Shown here piece after piece: positions 40,921 to 48,893 of a DNA stretch of 64,000 nucleotides. The notes under the pieces were generated by a model. That model did no database searches and had not been told where the DNA came from. It was given only the letters and a program-made list of their open reading frames with translations. Origin of the DNA: Pararoseomonas sp. SCSIO 73927 (GTDB lineage Bacteria > Pseudomonadota > Alphaproteobacteria > Acetobacterales > Acetobacteraceae); NCBI RefSeq assembly GCF_037040815.1, contig NZ_CP146232.1, forward strand, positions 2,412,501-2,476,500. The letters run 5' to 3'. Both the position numbers and the translations under genes were made by a program. The stretch's first letter is position 1, and the number at the start of each line of letters is the position of its first letter.

Positions 40921-41967
40921 CTAGCCGAACAATTCCTGCACCACGCCCTTCACCACCACGGGGGTGCCGTCCAGCAGGATGTCCGTGCCCATCACCGGGA
41001 TGTCGAAGTGGCCGGGGGTGTAGCGGCCCGCGAACTCGTTGGCGCCGGTGGAGAAGAGGAAGTTGCCGGAGACGGCGCGCAGCTCCGTGCCGTTGGTGTC
41101 GCGCCCATCGTACATGGACAGCGCCTCGTATCGCGCGGCCGGGTTCATGCCGAAGCCGACATGGGAGACGGAATAGGCCTCCCGGTCGCCCCAGGCGGCG
41201 AAGGACTGGCGCATCATCTCGGCATCCGGGCCGCTTCCCTCGATGGCCGTGACGTAGTCCTTCTCGATCGTCAGGCGGATGGGGGCGGCGAGGTAGCGCT
41301 TGAAGGTCAGGTTGATGTCGCCGGTATCCAGCACCAGCACCCCGTTCACCGTACCGGCGGCGGGGAAGCTGACGACGATGCCGCCGGGCCAGTGGGCCAG
41401 GGTGCCCGGCCGGTCCGTCCAGCCCCAGACGCCGACGGTGGAGGCGCCGGCCATGTCGATCTCCAGCACCGTGCCGGCGGCGGAGCGCACGCTCATCTGC
41501 TTCGCCCCGCGCATCATCTTCGTCGCGGCCTTCACGCGGGTCATCAGCGCATCGTCCGGGCGCATCCGTTCCAGCGCCTCCGGGTGCTCGTTGGAGATGG
41601 AGAGGATGCGGGAGCCGGCCTTCAGGATCGCCGCCGTCTCCCGCGCGTGCATCAGGCCCTGCACGGTCAGGTCCACCACCAAGGGGCTGGCGGAGAGGGC
41701 GCCGACCACGGGCGCCAGACCCCCGATCGCCTCGCTGGCGCCGGTGGAGCGGACGGGGACGGGGTAGGGGTTGCGGGCGGTGGGCAGCACCAGGTGAAAG
41801 GGGCGGGCGCCCAGGCGCAGCAGGGCGAGCTCGGCCAGGTGAACGTTCAGGGCGCGGGATTGCGTCTCGGAGAGAATGGCCACGGCCTCGCCGGGCTTCA
41901 CCGCGCATTTCGCCAGGATTTCGGCGAAGGACTCGATCCACTTGTGCTCGATGCGGTCCGCAAACAT
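40921..41967 (-). CDS. NicX-like 2,5-dihydroxypyridine 5,6-dioxygenase family protein
   Basis: A 348-residue protein resembling NicX, the iron dioxygenase that opens 2,5-dihydroxypyridine in nicotinate catabolism. Shared segments include VLVLDTGDINLTFKRYL, IRLTIEKDYVTAIEGSG, YSVSHVGFGMNPAARYEA, GNFLFSTGAN and GHFDIPVMGTDILLDG. H269, H320 and D322 fall at the places and nearly the spacing of the metal ligands I recall for NicX (His265, His318, Asp320). The same fold is sometimes labelled leucyl aminopeptidase (aminopeptidase T-like), which is the main alternative. It leads a seven-gene minus-strand operon and is divergent from a MarR gene. ATG 41997 is an alternative start. Confidence 0.8.
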   Translation of the reverse strand: MFADRIEHKWIESFAEILAKCAVKPGEAVAILSETQSRALNVHLAELALLRLGARPFHLVLPTARNPYPVPVRSTGASEAIGGLAPVVGALSASPLVVDLTVQGLMHARETAAILKAGSRILSISNEHPEALERMRPDDALMTRVKAATKMMRGAKQMSVRSAAGTVLEIDMAGASTVGVWGWTDRPGTLAHWPGGIVVSFPAAGTVNGVLVLDTGDINLTFKRYLAAPIRLTIEKDYVTAIEGSGPDAEMMRQSFAAWGDREAYSVSHVGFGMNPAARYEALSMYDGRDTNGTELRAVSGNFLFSTGANEFAGRYTPGHFDIPVMGTDILLDGTPVVVKGVVQELFG

Positions 41968-42019
41968 CCTTGGCCGGCCCCCTGCGTTCCCTCGCATTCC
42001 CGCGCAGAATGGCCGGGCC

Positions 42020-42030
42020 GGTCAAGATAT
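42020..42030. promoter_or_regulatory. possible promoter elements between nicX-like and marR-like genes
   Basis: GGTCAA on the plus strand reads TTGACC on the minus strand, a good -35 for the nicX-like operon. The AT-rich AGATATAT follows on the plus strand toward the MarR gene. The gap between the two starts is only 73 bases, so any MarR site here would affect both. Confidence 0.3.
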
Positions 42031-42040
42031 ATGAAAAGGG

Positions 42041-42520
42041 ATGGAAGCCCCCGTGGCCTTCACCGAGAACTACCTGCCCTATCTTCTCGCCCGGGCCAGC
42101 TATGAGGTGTCCTCTACGTTCCATGCCTCGCTGAAGGGGTGGGACCTTTCCGTGCCGGAGTGGCGGGTGCTGGCCTGCCTTTCCGATATCAATGGCCTGG
42201 GCGTGGGGCAGCTGGCCGCGATGGCACTGATGAAGCAGCCCAGCATGACGAAGGTGCTGGACCGGATGGAGGCCGACGGGCTCGTGCGCCGTCGATCCAC
42301 GCGCGAGGACCGGCGGCGGGTGCTGATCCACCTGACATCCAAGGGGCGCGCGCGCGTGAAGCCGGTGCTGGAAGCGGCGCGGGCCCACCAGGACCAACGG
42401 CTGGCCCCGCTGGGCGAGGAGGAGCGGGCGCTGATCCTGCGCGCGCTGCGCCTGCTGATCGGCGAGGATGAGGAAGGGGCGCCGGAAGTCCTGTCCCGCG
42501 TCTCGGCACGCGGGGGATGA
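42041..42520 (+). CDS. MarR family transcriptional regulator
   Basis: A 159-residue MarR-type regulator. The recognition region is LGVGQLAAMALMKQPSMTKV near residue 54, and the wing is STREDRRRVLIHLTSKGRAR near residue 87. A MarR protein (NicR) controls the nic genes of pseudomonads, and this gene is divergent from a nicX-like operon, so a similar repressor role is likely. The start is ATG 42041; GTG 42053, with GGAAG five bases upstream, is also credible. It is followed 60 bases later by an SDR gene on the same strand. Confidence 0.88.
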   Translation: MEAPVAFTENYLPYLLARASYEVSSTFHASLKGWDLSVPEWRVLACLSDINGLGVGQLAAMALMKQPSMTKVLDRMEADGLVRRRSTREDRRRVLIHLTSKGRARVKPVLEAARAHQDQRLAPLGEEERALILRALRLLIGEDEEGAPEVLSRVSARGG

Positions 42521-42580
42521 GTGCGGCGGGGCGCCGGCCATGGCAAAGGGGCGGCACCATCCCCTGACGGAGCCCGCGCT

Positions 42581-43270
<690 letters not shown>

Positions 43271-43386
43271 GGCGCGGCACCCCCGCTTCTGCTTGACGGC
43301 AGAGCGGGAGAGGTGCTGAAACTCCGCCCAACACCACAACAAATGTTCGCATTCCGATCAATAAGAGTGTGGGACGGGAGGGAGGC

Positions 43387-44217
43387 ATGGCCGGAGAGGA
43401 GGAGGTTTCGCCCGCGGCGAACCCGAAGAACCTCGTCCAATCCGCCGCCAAGGTCTTCGCGGTGCTGCGCGCCTTCGGGGCCGACCTGCCGGAGCTGACC
43501 GTCACCGAGGTGGCGGCTCGGGCCGGGCTGGATCGCGGCACCGCCTTCCGCCTGATCCACACGCTCATCGCCCTGAACTATCTGCGCGCCGTGCCGGGCA
43601 CGCGGCGCTTCCGCCTGACGCTGCGCTGCCTGGAACTCGGCTTCGCCGCCCTTTCCGCCAACGACCTGCCCGGCCATGCCGAGCCGCTTCTGCGGGAATT
43701 GGTGCCGAGCGTGGCCGATGCCGGGTCGCTGGGCGTGATCGAAGGGGGCGAGGTGATCTACCTGCAGCGCGTGCAGCACGGGCTGGAGCGCAGCGGGCTG
43801 GTGCGCCGCCCCGGCACGCGGGTGGGCGCCTATGCCACCGCGCTGGGTCACGCCGTGCTCGCCTGGCTGCCGCGGCACCGGCAGGTGGAACACCTGGAGG
43901 GCGTGGAGCGCGTGATGCTCTCCGAGCGCACCGTGACCGACTTGGACGCCCTGCTCGGCCGGCTGGAGGCCGTGCGGCGCCAGGGCTACGCCGTGTCCGA
44001 CGGCGAGAACGCCTATGGCCTCCGCACCATCGCCGCCCCCGTGCTGGGGGTGGATGGGATGCCGCTGGCGGGCGTCAGCCTCACCATCGGCGCCGCGCGC
44101 CAGCCGATCGATGCTTTCGTTGAAACTGCCCTTCCCCATCTCCGCCGCCTGACCGACGAGCTGACGGAGGGCGTGCGCCTTTCGCTCGGTGCCATCGGCG
44201 TGCGGCGGGCCGGATAG
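43387..44217 (+). CDS. IclR family transcriptional regulator
   Basis: A 276-residue IclR-type regulator. The winged helix covers residues 15-75 (LTVTEVAARAGLDRGTAFRL). The effector domain carries VIEGGEVIYLQRVQHG near residue 120, VGAYATALGHAVLAWLP near residue 145 and YAVSDGENAYGLRTIAAPVL near residue 200, close to PcaR/PcaU-type proteins. ATG 43387 follows GGGAGGGAGG; an upstream GTG at 43369 is less likely. It is followed by four genes in the same direction with tiny gaps or overlaps, so it probably controls that operon from its own promoter. The upstream 116 bases are AT-richer (GTTCGCATTCCGATC) and may hold its operator. Confidence 0.88.
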   Translation: MAGEEEVSPAANPKNLVQSAAKVFAVLRAFGADLPELTVTEVAARAGLDRGTAFRLIHTLIALNYLRAVPGTRRFRLTLRCLELGFAALSANDLPGHAEPLLRELVPSVADAGSLGVIEGGEVIYLQRVQHGLERSGLVRRPGTRVGAYATALGHAVLAWLPRHRQVEHLEGVERVMLSERTVTDLDALLGRLEAVRRQGYAVSDGENAYGLRTIAAPVLGVDGMPLAGVSLTIGAARQPIDAFVETALPHLRRLTDELTEGVRLSLGAIGVRRAG

Positions 44218-44234
44218 TGACTGGAACCCCTGCG

Positions 44235-45365
44235 ATGCCCGAGATCCACAGCCCCATCGAGCTTCTCCGCCCGCCGCGCATCGAGTTCGGCTCCGGCACC
44301 CTTTCCGCCCTGGCCCCCTGGGTGGCGGAGCGCGGGCTGAAGCGCGTGCTGGTGGTGGCCGATGCCTTCAATGCCGGGCGCGTGGACCTGCTGGGCCTGC
44401 CCGGTGAGGTGCACGTCTTCGGCGAGGTGAAGCCGGAGCCCGACCTGCCGAACCTGGAGAAGGTGCTGGCGATGGCGGAGGCGGTGAAGCCCGACCTCGT
44501 CATCGGCTATGGCGGCGGCAGCGCCATGGACTTGGCGAAGCTGGTGGCGGTGCTGCCGGGCAGCGGGCAGACGCTGCACGACGTGGTCGGCCCGGAGAAG
44601 GTACGCGGGCGCAGCGTTGCCCTGGTGCAGATCCCCACCACGGCGGGCACGGGCAGCGAAGGCGGCACGCGCTCCCTCGTGACCGACCCGGCCACGCAGA
44701 ACAAGCTGGCGGTGCAGAGCCGGCACATGCTGGCCGACTTCGCCGTGGTCGATCCCGACCTGACCATGACCGTGCCGCCGGCCGTGACGGCCGCGACCGG
44801 CGTGGACGCCATGGCGCACTGCACGGAGGCCTTCACCAGCAGGAAGGCGCACCCGATCATCGATCTTTACGCCCTGGAGGGCATCCGCTTGGTCGGGAAG
44901 TATCTCGGCCGCGCGGTGAAGGACGGGTCCGACAAGGAGGCGCGCGCCGGACTGGCACTCGCCTCCATGTATGGCGGCTTCTGCCTGGGCCCCGTGAACA
45001 CCACGGCGGGCCATGCCGTGGCCTATCCGCTGGGTACGCGCCACCACATCCCGCACGGCCTGGCCTGCGCGCTGATCTTCCCGCACACCCTGGCGCACAA
45101 CGCCCCCGCCGTGCCGGAGAAGACGGCGCTGGTGCTGGAGGCGCTGGGCCTGCCCGCCTCCACCGACCCGAAGGCGGTGCTGGAAGGCACCCACGCCTTC
45201 TGTGAGCGGCTGGGCGTGGAGATGCGCCTGTCCCGCCTCAACGTGCCGCGCGGCGACCTCGGCACCATGGCCACGGAGGCCCACGCCATCCGACGCCTGC
45301 TGGACAACAACCCCCGCGACCTGAGCCGGGACGAGATCCTGGCCATGTACGAGGCCGCCTACTGA
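44235..45365 (+). CDS. iron-containing (group III) alcohol dehydrogenase
   Basis: A 376-residue metal-dependent dehydrogenase. The NAD site is VIGYGGGSAMDLAKLVAVLP near residue 95. Metal-ligand residues lie in GVDAMAHCTEAFTSRKAHP near residue 196 and in AGHAVAYPLGTRHHIPHGLA near residue 262. It may oxidise a hydroxy acid or sugar-derived alcohol, or reduce an aldehyde; maleylacetate reductases are also in this family. The start is ATG 44235, with an alternative GTG at 44217 overlapping the IclR stop. Its stop overlaps the sialidase-like gene by one base (TGATG), so the two are coupled. Confidence 0.88.
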   Translation: MPEIHSPIELLRPPRIEFGSGTLSALAPWVAERGLKRVLVVADAFNAGRVDLLGLPGEVHVFGEVKPEPDLPNLEKVLAMAEAVKPDLVIGYGGGSAMDLAKLVAVLPGSGQTLHDVVGPEKVRGRSVALVQIPTTAGTGSEGGTRSLVTDPATQNKLAVQSRHMLADFAVVDPDLTMTVPPAVTAATGVDAMAHCTEAFTSRKAHPIIDLYALEGIRLVGKYLGRAVKDGSDKEARAGLALASMYGGFCLGPVNTTAGHAVAYPLGTRHHIPHGLACALIFPHTLAHNAPAVPEKTALVLEALGLPASTDPKAVLEGTHAFCERLGVEMRLSRLNVPRGDLGTMATEAHAIRRLLDNNPRDLSRDEILAMYEAAY

Positions 45366-46567
45366 TGTCCGCCGCCGTCAGCCCCCCGCCCGACTTCAGC
45401 GCCAACGGAAAGCTCGCGCCGCATCCCGGCGACGCCGCGCGGGTGGAGACCTTCATCCCCCACGCCACCGTGCAGAGCCACGCGGCGAACCTGACCTACC
45501 TGCCGAACGGCGACATCGCCTGCGTGTGGTTCGGCGGGACGCAGGAGGGGGTGCCGGATATTTCCGTGCAGTTCTCCCGCCTCGCCAAGGGCAGCGACAC
45601 CTGGACCCAGCCGGAGCAGCTCTCGGACGACCCGGCGCGCTCCGAGCAGAACCCGCTGCTCTTCCCCGCGCCGGACGGCACGCTGTGGCTGATCTGGACA
45701 GCGCAGATCAGCGGCAATCAGGACACGGCCATCGTTCACTGCCGCAAGTCCCGCGACAGCGGCCATTCCTGGGGCCCGATCGAGACGCTGTTCGGCCCGC
45801 GCGAGGATGGCGGCACCTTCATGCGCCAGCCGATGGTGGTGCTGGAGAACGGCGACTGGCTGCTTCCGATCTGGGTCTGCCTGACTACCCCTGGGAAGAA
45901 GTGGGTGGGGGACAAGGACTACAGCGCGGTGAAGATCTCCTCCGACCAGGGCAGGACCTGGACCGAGGTGGCAGTGCCGGAGAGCGAGGGCTGCGTCCAC
46001 ATGTCCGTGCTGGACATGAAGGACGGAGGCCTTGTCGCCTTCTACCGCAGCCGATGGGCGGACAACGTCTATGTCTCCCGCTCCACCGACCTCGGGCGGA
46101 CATGGACGGCGCCGGAGCGGACGGAGCTGCCGAACAACAACTCCTCCGTGCAGGCCGTGCGGCTGGCCAATGGCCATATCGGCATGGTGTACAACGAGAG
46201 CAGCGCGGCGGACGCGAAGGAGCGCCGCACCTCGCTCTACGACGATATCGAGGGCGATGAGGGCGACGACCGCGCGGAGCCCGTGCCGGTGGAGGGCGTG
46301 CGCAGCACCTTCTGGGGCGTGCCCCGCGCGCCGATGACGCTGGCGATCTCCGCCGATGGCGGCCGCACCTGGCCCTACCGCCGGAACCTGGAAACGGGCG
46401 ACGGCTATTGCATGACGAACAACTCGCGGGACAAGGTGAACCGCGAGTTCTCCTACCCGACCATCATGCAGTCGCCGGATGGGGCGCTGCACATCGCCTA
46501 CACCTACTACCGACAGGCCATCAAATACGTCCGCGTGGCCGAGAGCTGGACCGGAGCACCCGCATGA
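45365..46567 (+). CDS. sialidase-like BNR-repeat protein
   Basis: A 400-residue six-bladed beta-propeller of the sialidase superfamily. Asp-box repeats are visible: SRDSGHSWG near residue 131, SSDQGRTWT near 193, STDLGRTWT near 242 and SADGGRTWP near 333. Conserved FGGTQEG and FMRQPMVVLENGDWLLP regions fit the family. No signal peptide is present, so it is probably cytoplasmic, unlike a secreted sialidase. Coupling to a DapA-family lyase and an alcohol dehydrogenase suggests it acts on an imported acidic sugar or similar compound. True sialidase activity is not implied. Confidence 0.83.
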   Translation: MSAAVSPPPDFSANGKLAPHPGDAARVETFIPHATVQSHAANLTYLPNGDIACVWFGGTQEGVPDISVQFSRLAKGSDTWTQPEQLSDDPARSEQNPLLFPAPDGTLWLIWTAQISGNQDTAIVHCRKSRDSGHSWGPIETLFGPREDGGTFMRQPMVVLENGDWLLPIWVCLTTPGKKWVGDKDYSAVKISSDQGRTWTEVAVPESEGCVHMSVLDMKDGGLVAFYRSRWADNVYVSRSTDLGRTWTAPERTELPNNNSSVQAVRLANGHIGMVYNESSAADAKERRTSLYDDIEGDEGDDRAEPVPVEGVRSTFWGVPRAPMTLAISADGGRTWPYRRNLETGDGYCMTNNSRDKVNREFSYPTIMQSPDGALHIAYTYYRQAIKYVRVAESWTGAPA

Positions 46568-47454
46568 CCAATGTCCACCCCACCGGCGTCTATTCCGCCG
46601 CCCTCACGCCGCTGAAGGAAGACCTCTCCCCGGACCTGCCCGTCTTCGTCGAGCACGCGAAGCGCCTGATTGCCCAGGGCTGTGACGGCATCGCCCTGCT
46701 CGGCACGACCGGTGAGGCCAACTCCTTCTCCACCGACGAGCGCAAGGCCATCCTTGAGGCCGCGGTGGGGGGCGGGGTGGAGACGCACCGGCTGCTGCCC
46801 GGCACGGGCGTGGTGGCGATCCCGGAGACGGTGGCGCTGACGAAGCACGCCTTGTCGCTGGGCGTGAACACCGTCGTGATGCTGCCGCCCTTCTACTACA
46901 AGGCACCGAGCGAGAAGGGCGTGATCGCCGCCTATTCCGAGATCGTGGAGCGGATCGGCGATTCCAGCCTGCGCGTGATCCTCTACCACATCCCGCAGAT
47001 GTCGGCCGTGCCGATCACCGCCCCGATTATCGAGGCGCTTCTCAAGCGCTACCCCGGCACCTTCACGGGCATCAAGGACAGTGCCGGCGATTTCGCCAAC
47101 ATGCAGATGCTGGTGAAGACCTTCCCCGGCTTCGCCGTGCTGGCCGGCGCGGACCCTCTGCTGCTACCGCTGATGCGGGAGGGCGGCGCGGGCTGCATCA
47201 CCGCCACCTCCAACCTCGTCGCCGCCGACCTCGCCTTCATCTACCGCAACGCCAACGACCCCTCGAAGACGGCGGAGGTGGATGCGGCGCAGGCGCGGGT
47301 GGTGGCGAAGCGCACGCTGGCGTCGAAGTTCGCGCAAATGGCCTCGCTGAAGGTGCTGCTGGCGCAGGAGACGGGGCACCAGGGCTGGACGCGGCTGCGC
47401 CCGCCGCTGCTGCCGCTGACGCAGGACGAGGCCTCGCAGCTTCTGGCGGCCTGA
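46564..47454 (+). CDS. dihydrodipicolinate synthase / N-acetylneuraminate lyase family protein
   Basis: A 296-residue TIM-barrel class I aldolase. The Schiff-base lysine is in FTGIKDSAGDFAN near residue 171, the tyrosine is in VILYHIPQMSAVP near residue 142, and the pyruvate-carboxylate loop is LLGTTGEANSFSTDER near residue 46. It should make or cleave a 2-keto-3-deoxy acid with pyruvate as one partner. ATG 46564 overlaps the sialidase-like stop (ATGA). It is more likely a catabolic lyase than the lysine-biosynthesis enzyme because of its operon of IclR, dehydrogenase and propeller protein. Confidence 0.88.
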   Translation: MTNVHPTGVYSAALTPLKEDLSPDLPVFVEHAKRLIAQGCDGIALLGTTGEANSFSTDERKAILEAAVGGGVETHRLLPGTGVVAIPETVALTKHALSLGVNTVVMLPPFYYKAPSEKGVIAAYSEIVERIGDSSLRVILYHIPQMSAVPITAPIIEALLKRYPGTFTGIKDSAGDFANMQMLVKTFPGFAVLAGADPLLLPLMREGGAGCITATSNLVAADLAFIYRNANDPSKTAEVDAAQARVVAKRTLASKFAQMASLKVLLAQETGHQGWTRLRPPLLPLTQDEASQLLAA

Positions 47455-47458
47455 ACGG

Positions 47459-47491
47459 AAGGGGCCGGTCCCGCAACAGGGGCCGGCCCTT
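47459..47491 (+). terminator. intercistronic hairpin between lyase and Bug genes
   Basis: AAGGGGCCGG at 47459-47468 pairs with CCGGCCCTT at 47483-47491, with one bulged G. It could lower or uncouple expression of the downstream Bug gene; there is no T-run. Confidence 0.35.
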
Positions 47492-47514
47492 GCGACACCA
47501 AGGGAGAAACAACC

Positions 47515-48483
47515 ATGAACCGCCGCAGCCTTCTTCTGGCCGCCGCCGGCACCCTGGCGGCCCCCGCGATCCAGGCGCAGGAGTCCTGGCCCCGCGCCAA
47601 GCCGATCCGCGTGATCATTCCCTGGCCGCCGGGCGCCGCGAACGACACGCTCGGGCGCCTGCTGGCCCAGCGCCTGTCGGAGAAGCTGGGCGCGACGGCG
47701 GTGGCGGAGAACCGCACGGGCGGGGCCGGGCTGGTTGGCACCAACGCCGTGCTGCAGGCAGCGCCGGACGGCTACACGATCCTCGCCTCCGCCTTCAACA
47801 CGGCTGTCATGCCGCTGGTGCTGCGCGGCGCGACCTTCGATCCGCAGAAGGACCTGGAGGTCTGCGCCCGCACGGCCAGCGCCCCCCTCGTCCTCGCCTC
47901 CACCGGCACGAAGCGGGAGAAGACCTATGCGGAGGTGATCGCGGCCGCGAAGGCGAAGCCGCGGGACTGGAACTTCGCCATCTCCTCCCTCGGCTCCGCG
48001 GGGCACCTCGCCACCATCGAGTTCCTGCGCCGCACGGGGCTGGACCTGGACATGGTGACCTATCGCGGCACGCAACCCGCGCTGACGGACATGATGGGCG
48101 GCAGCGTGCAGATGCTGATCGACCCCTGCTTCGCCATCCTGCCCGCACGCGGCGACGGCAAGATCAACGTGCTGGGCATCGCGACGAAGGAGCGCTCCTC
48201 GCTGGCCTCCGACGTGCCGACGATGGGTGAATCCGGCCTGCCCGGCTACGAGTTCCAGTCCTGGTACGGCGTCTGGGCGCCCAAGGGCACCTCGCCCGAG
48301 ATCTGCGGCCGCATCAACGCGCTCATGCAGGAGACGATGCGTGAGCCGGCGGTGGTGGAGCGGCTGCGCGGCCAGGTGCTGGAGCCGGTGACGGAGAGCA
48401 TCGCCGAATGCAGGGCCTTCATCGCCCGAGAGATCGAGCGCGCGACCGCCCTGCTGAAGAGCGTGAACTACCAGCCGGAGTAG
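47515..48483 (+). CDS. Bug family tripartite tricarboxylate transporter substrate-binding protein
   Basis: A 322-residue Bug protein with a twin-arginine signal (NRRSLLLAAAGTLAAPAIQA) and a good AGGGAGAAA ribosome site. Family segments are IRVIIPWPPGAANDTLGRLL near residue 31, AVAENRTGGAGLVGTNAVLQ near residue 62 and VTYRGTQPALTDMMGGSVQM near residue 181. It closes the IclR-led operon after a hairpin, so the ligand is likely the acid processed by the lyase and dehydrogenase. As with the three other Bug genes here, no permease gene is beside it. Confidence 0.9.
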   Translation: MNRRSLLLAAAGTLAAPAIQAQESWPRAKPIRVIIPWPPGAANDTLGRLLAQRLSEKLGATAVAENRTGGAGLVGTNAVLQAAPDGYTILASAFNTAVMPLVLRGATFDPQKDLEVCARTASAPLVLASTGTKREKTYAEVIAAAKAKPRDWNFAISSLGSAGHLATIEFLRRTGLDLDMVTYRGTQPALTDMMGGSVQMLIDPCFAILPARGDGKINVLGIATKERSSLASDVPTMGESGLPGYEFQSWYGVWAPKGTSPEICGRINALMQETMREPAVVERLRGQVLEPVTESIAECRAFIAREIERATALLKSVNYQPE

Positions 48484-48490
48484 GGCGCCG

Positions 48491-48736
48491 TCAGGCGTTG
48501 CCGACGGTCGCGAAACCGTCCCCGTGCATGCTGCGGATCACGGCCTGGAAGAGCCGCAGCGCGCCGGGGCCGCCCTGGTCCAGCAGGGTACCCGCCTCGA
48601 TCTCGTCGGCCAGGATCTCCGCGTGGCCGGCGAGGATGCCGGCGGCGTGGCGGAGGGCTTCCTGCGCGAGAGCGAGCTGCAGGGCCTCGGGGATATCTTT
48701 CCAGGCGAAATCCTGGTTCTGCGCGGCGCTGTTCAT
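48491..48736 (-). CDS. small hypothetical protein
   Basis: An 81-residue acidic, helical protein that I do not recognise. It reads NQDFAWKDIPEALQLALAQE, then EALRHAAGILAGHAEILADE and LFQAVIRSMHGDGFATV, with no signal peptide, cysteine or membrane segment. Heptad-like Leu/Ala spacing suggests a small helical bundle or an adaptor. It converges on the Bug gene with 7 bases between stops, which leaves no room for other features. The start ATG 48736 is the only sensible one. It could be a regulatory partner of unknown type; its codon pattern looks coding, but certainty is moderate. Confidence 0.55.
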   Translation of the reverse strand: MNSAAQNQDFAWKDIPEALQLALAQEALRHAAGILAGHAEILADEIEAGTLLDQGGPGALRLFQAVIRSMHGDGFATVGNA

Positions 48737-48893
48737 CGAAGCCTGACCTTGTTCAGGAAAGCCCCTTGCGATCTCGCATCCGTTCTGGGCGGGCTGATGT
48801 CTGCCGGGGTAACGTCACCCCTGGCCCGCAAGTGTCGTTAACTCACTTCACCTATCAGCCAGAGGGACCGGGCGGACCCGGTCCCTCCCGGCC

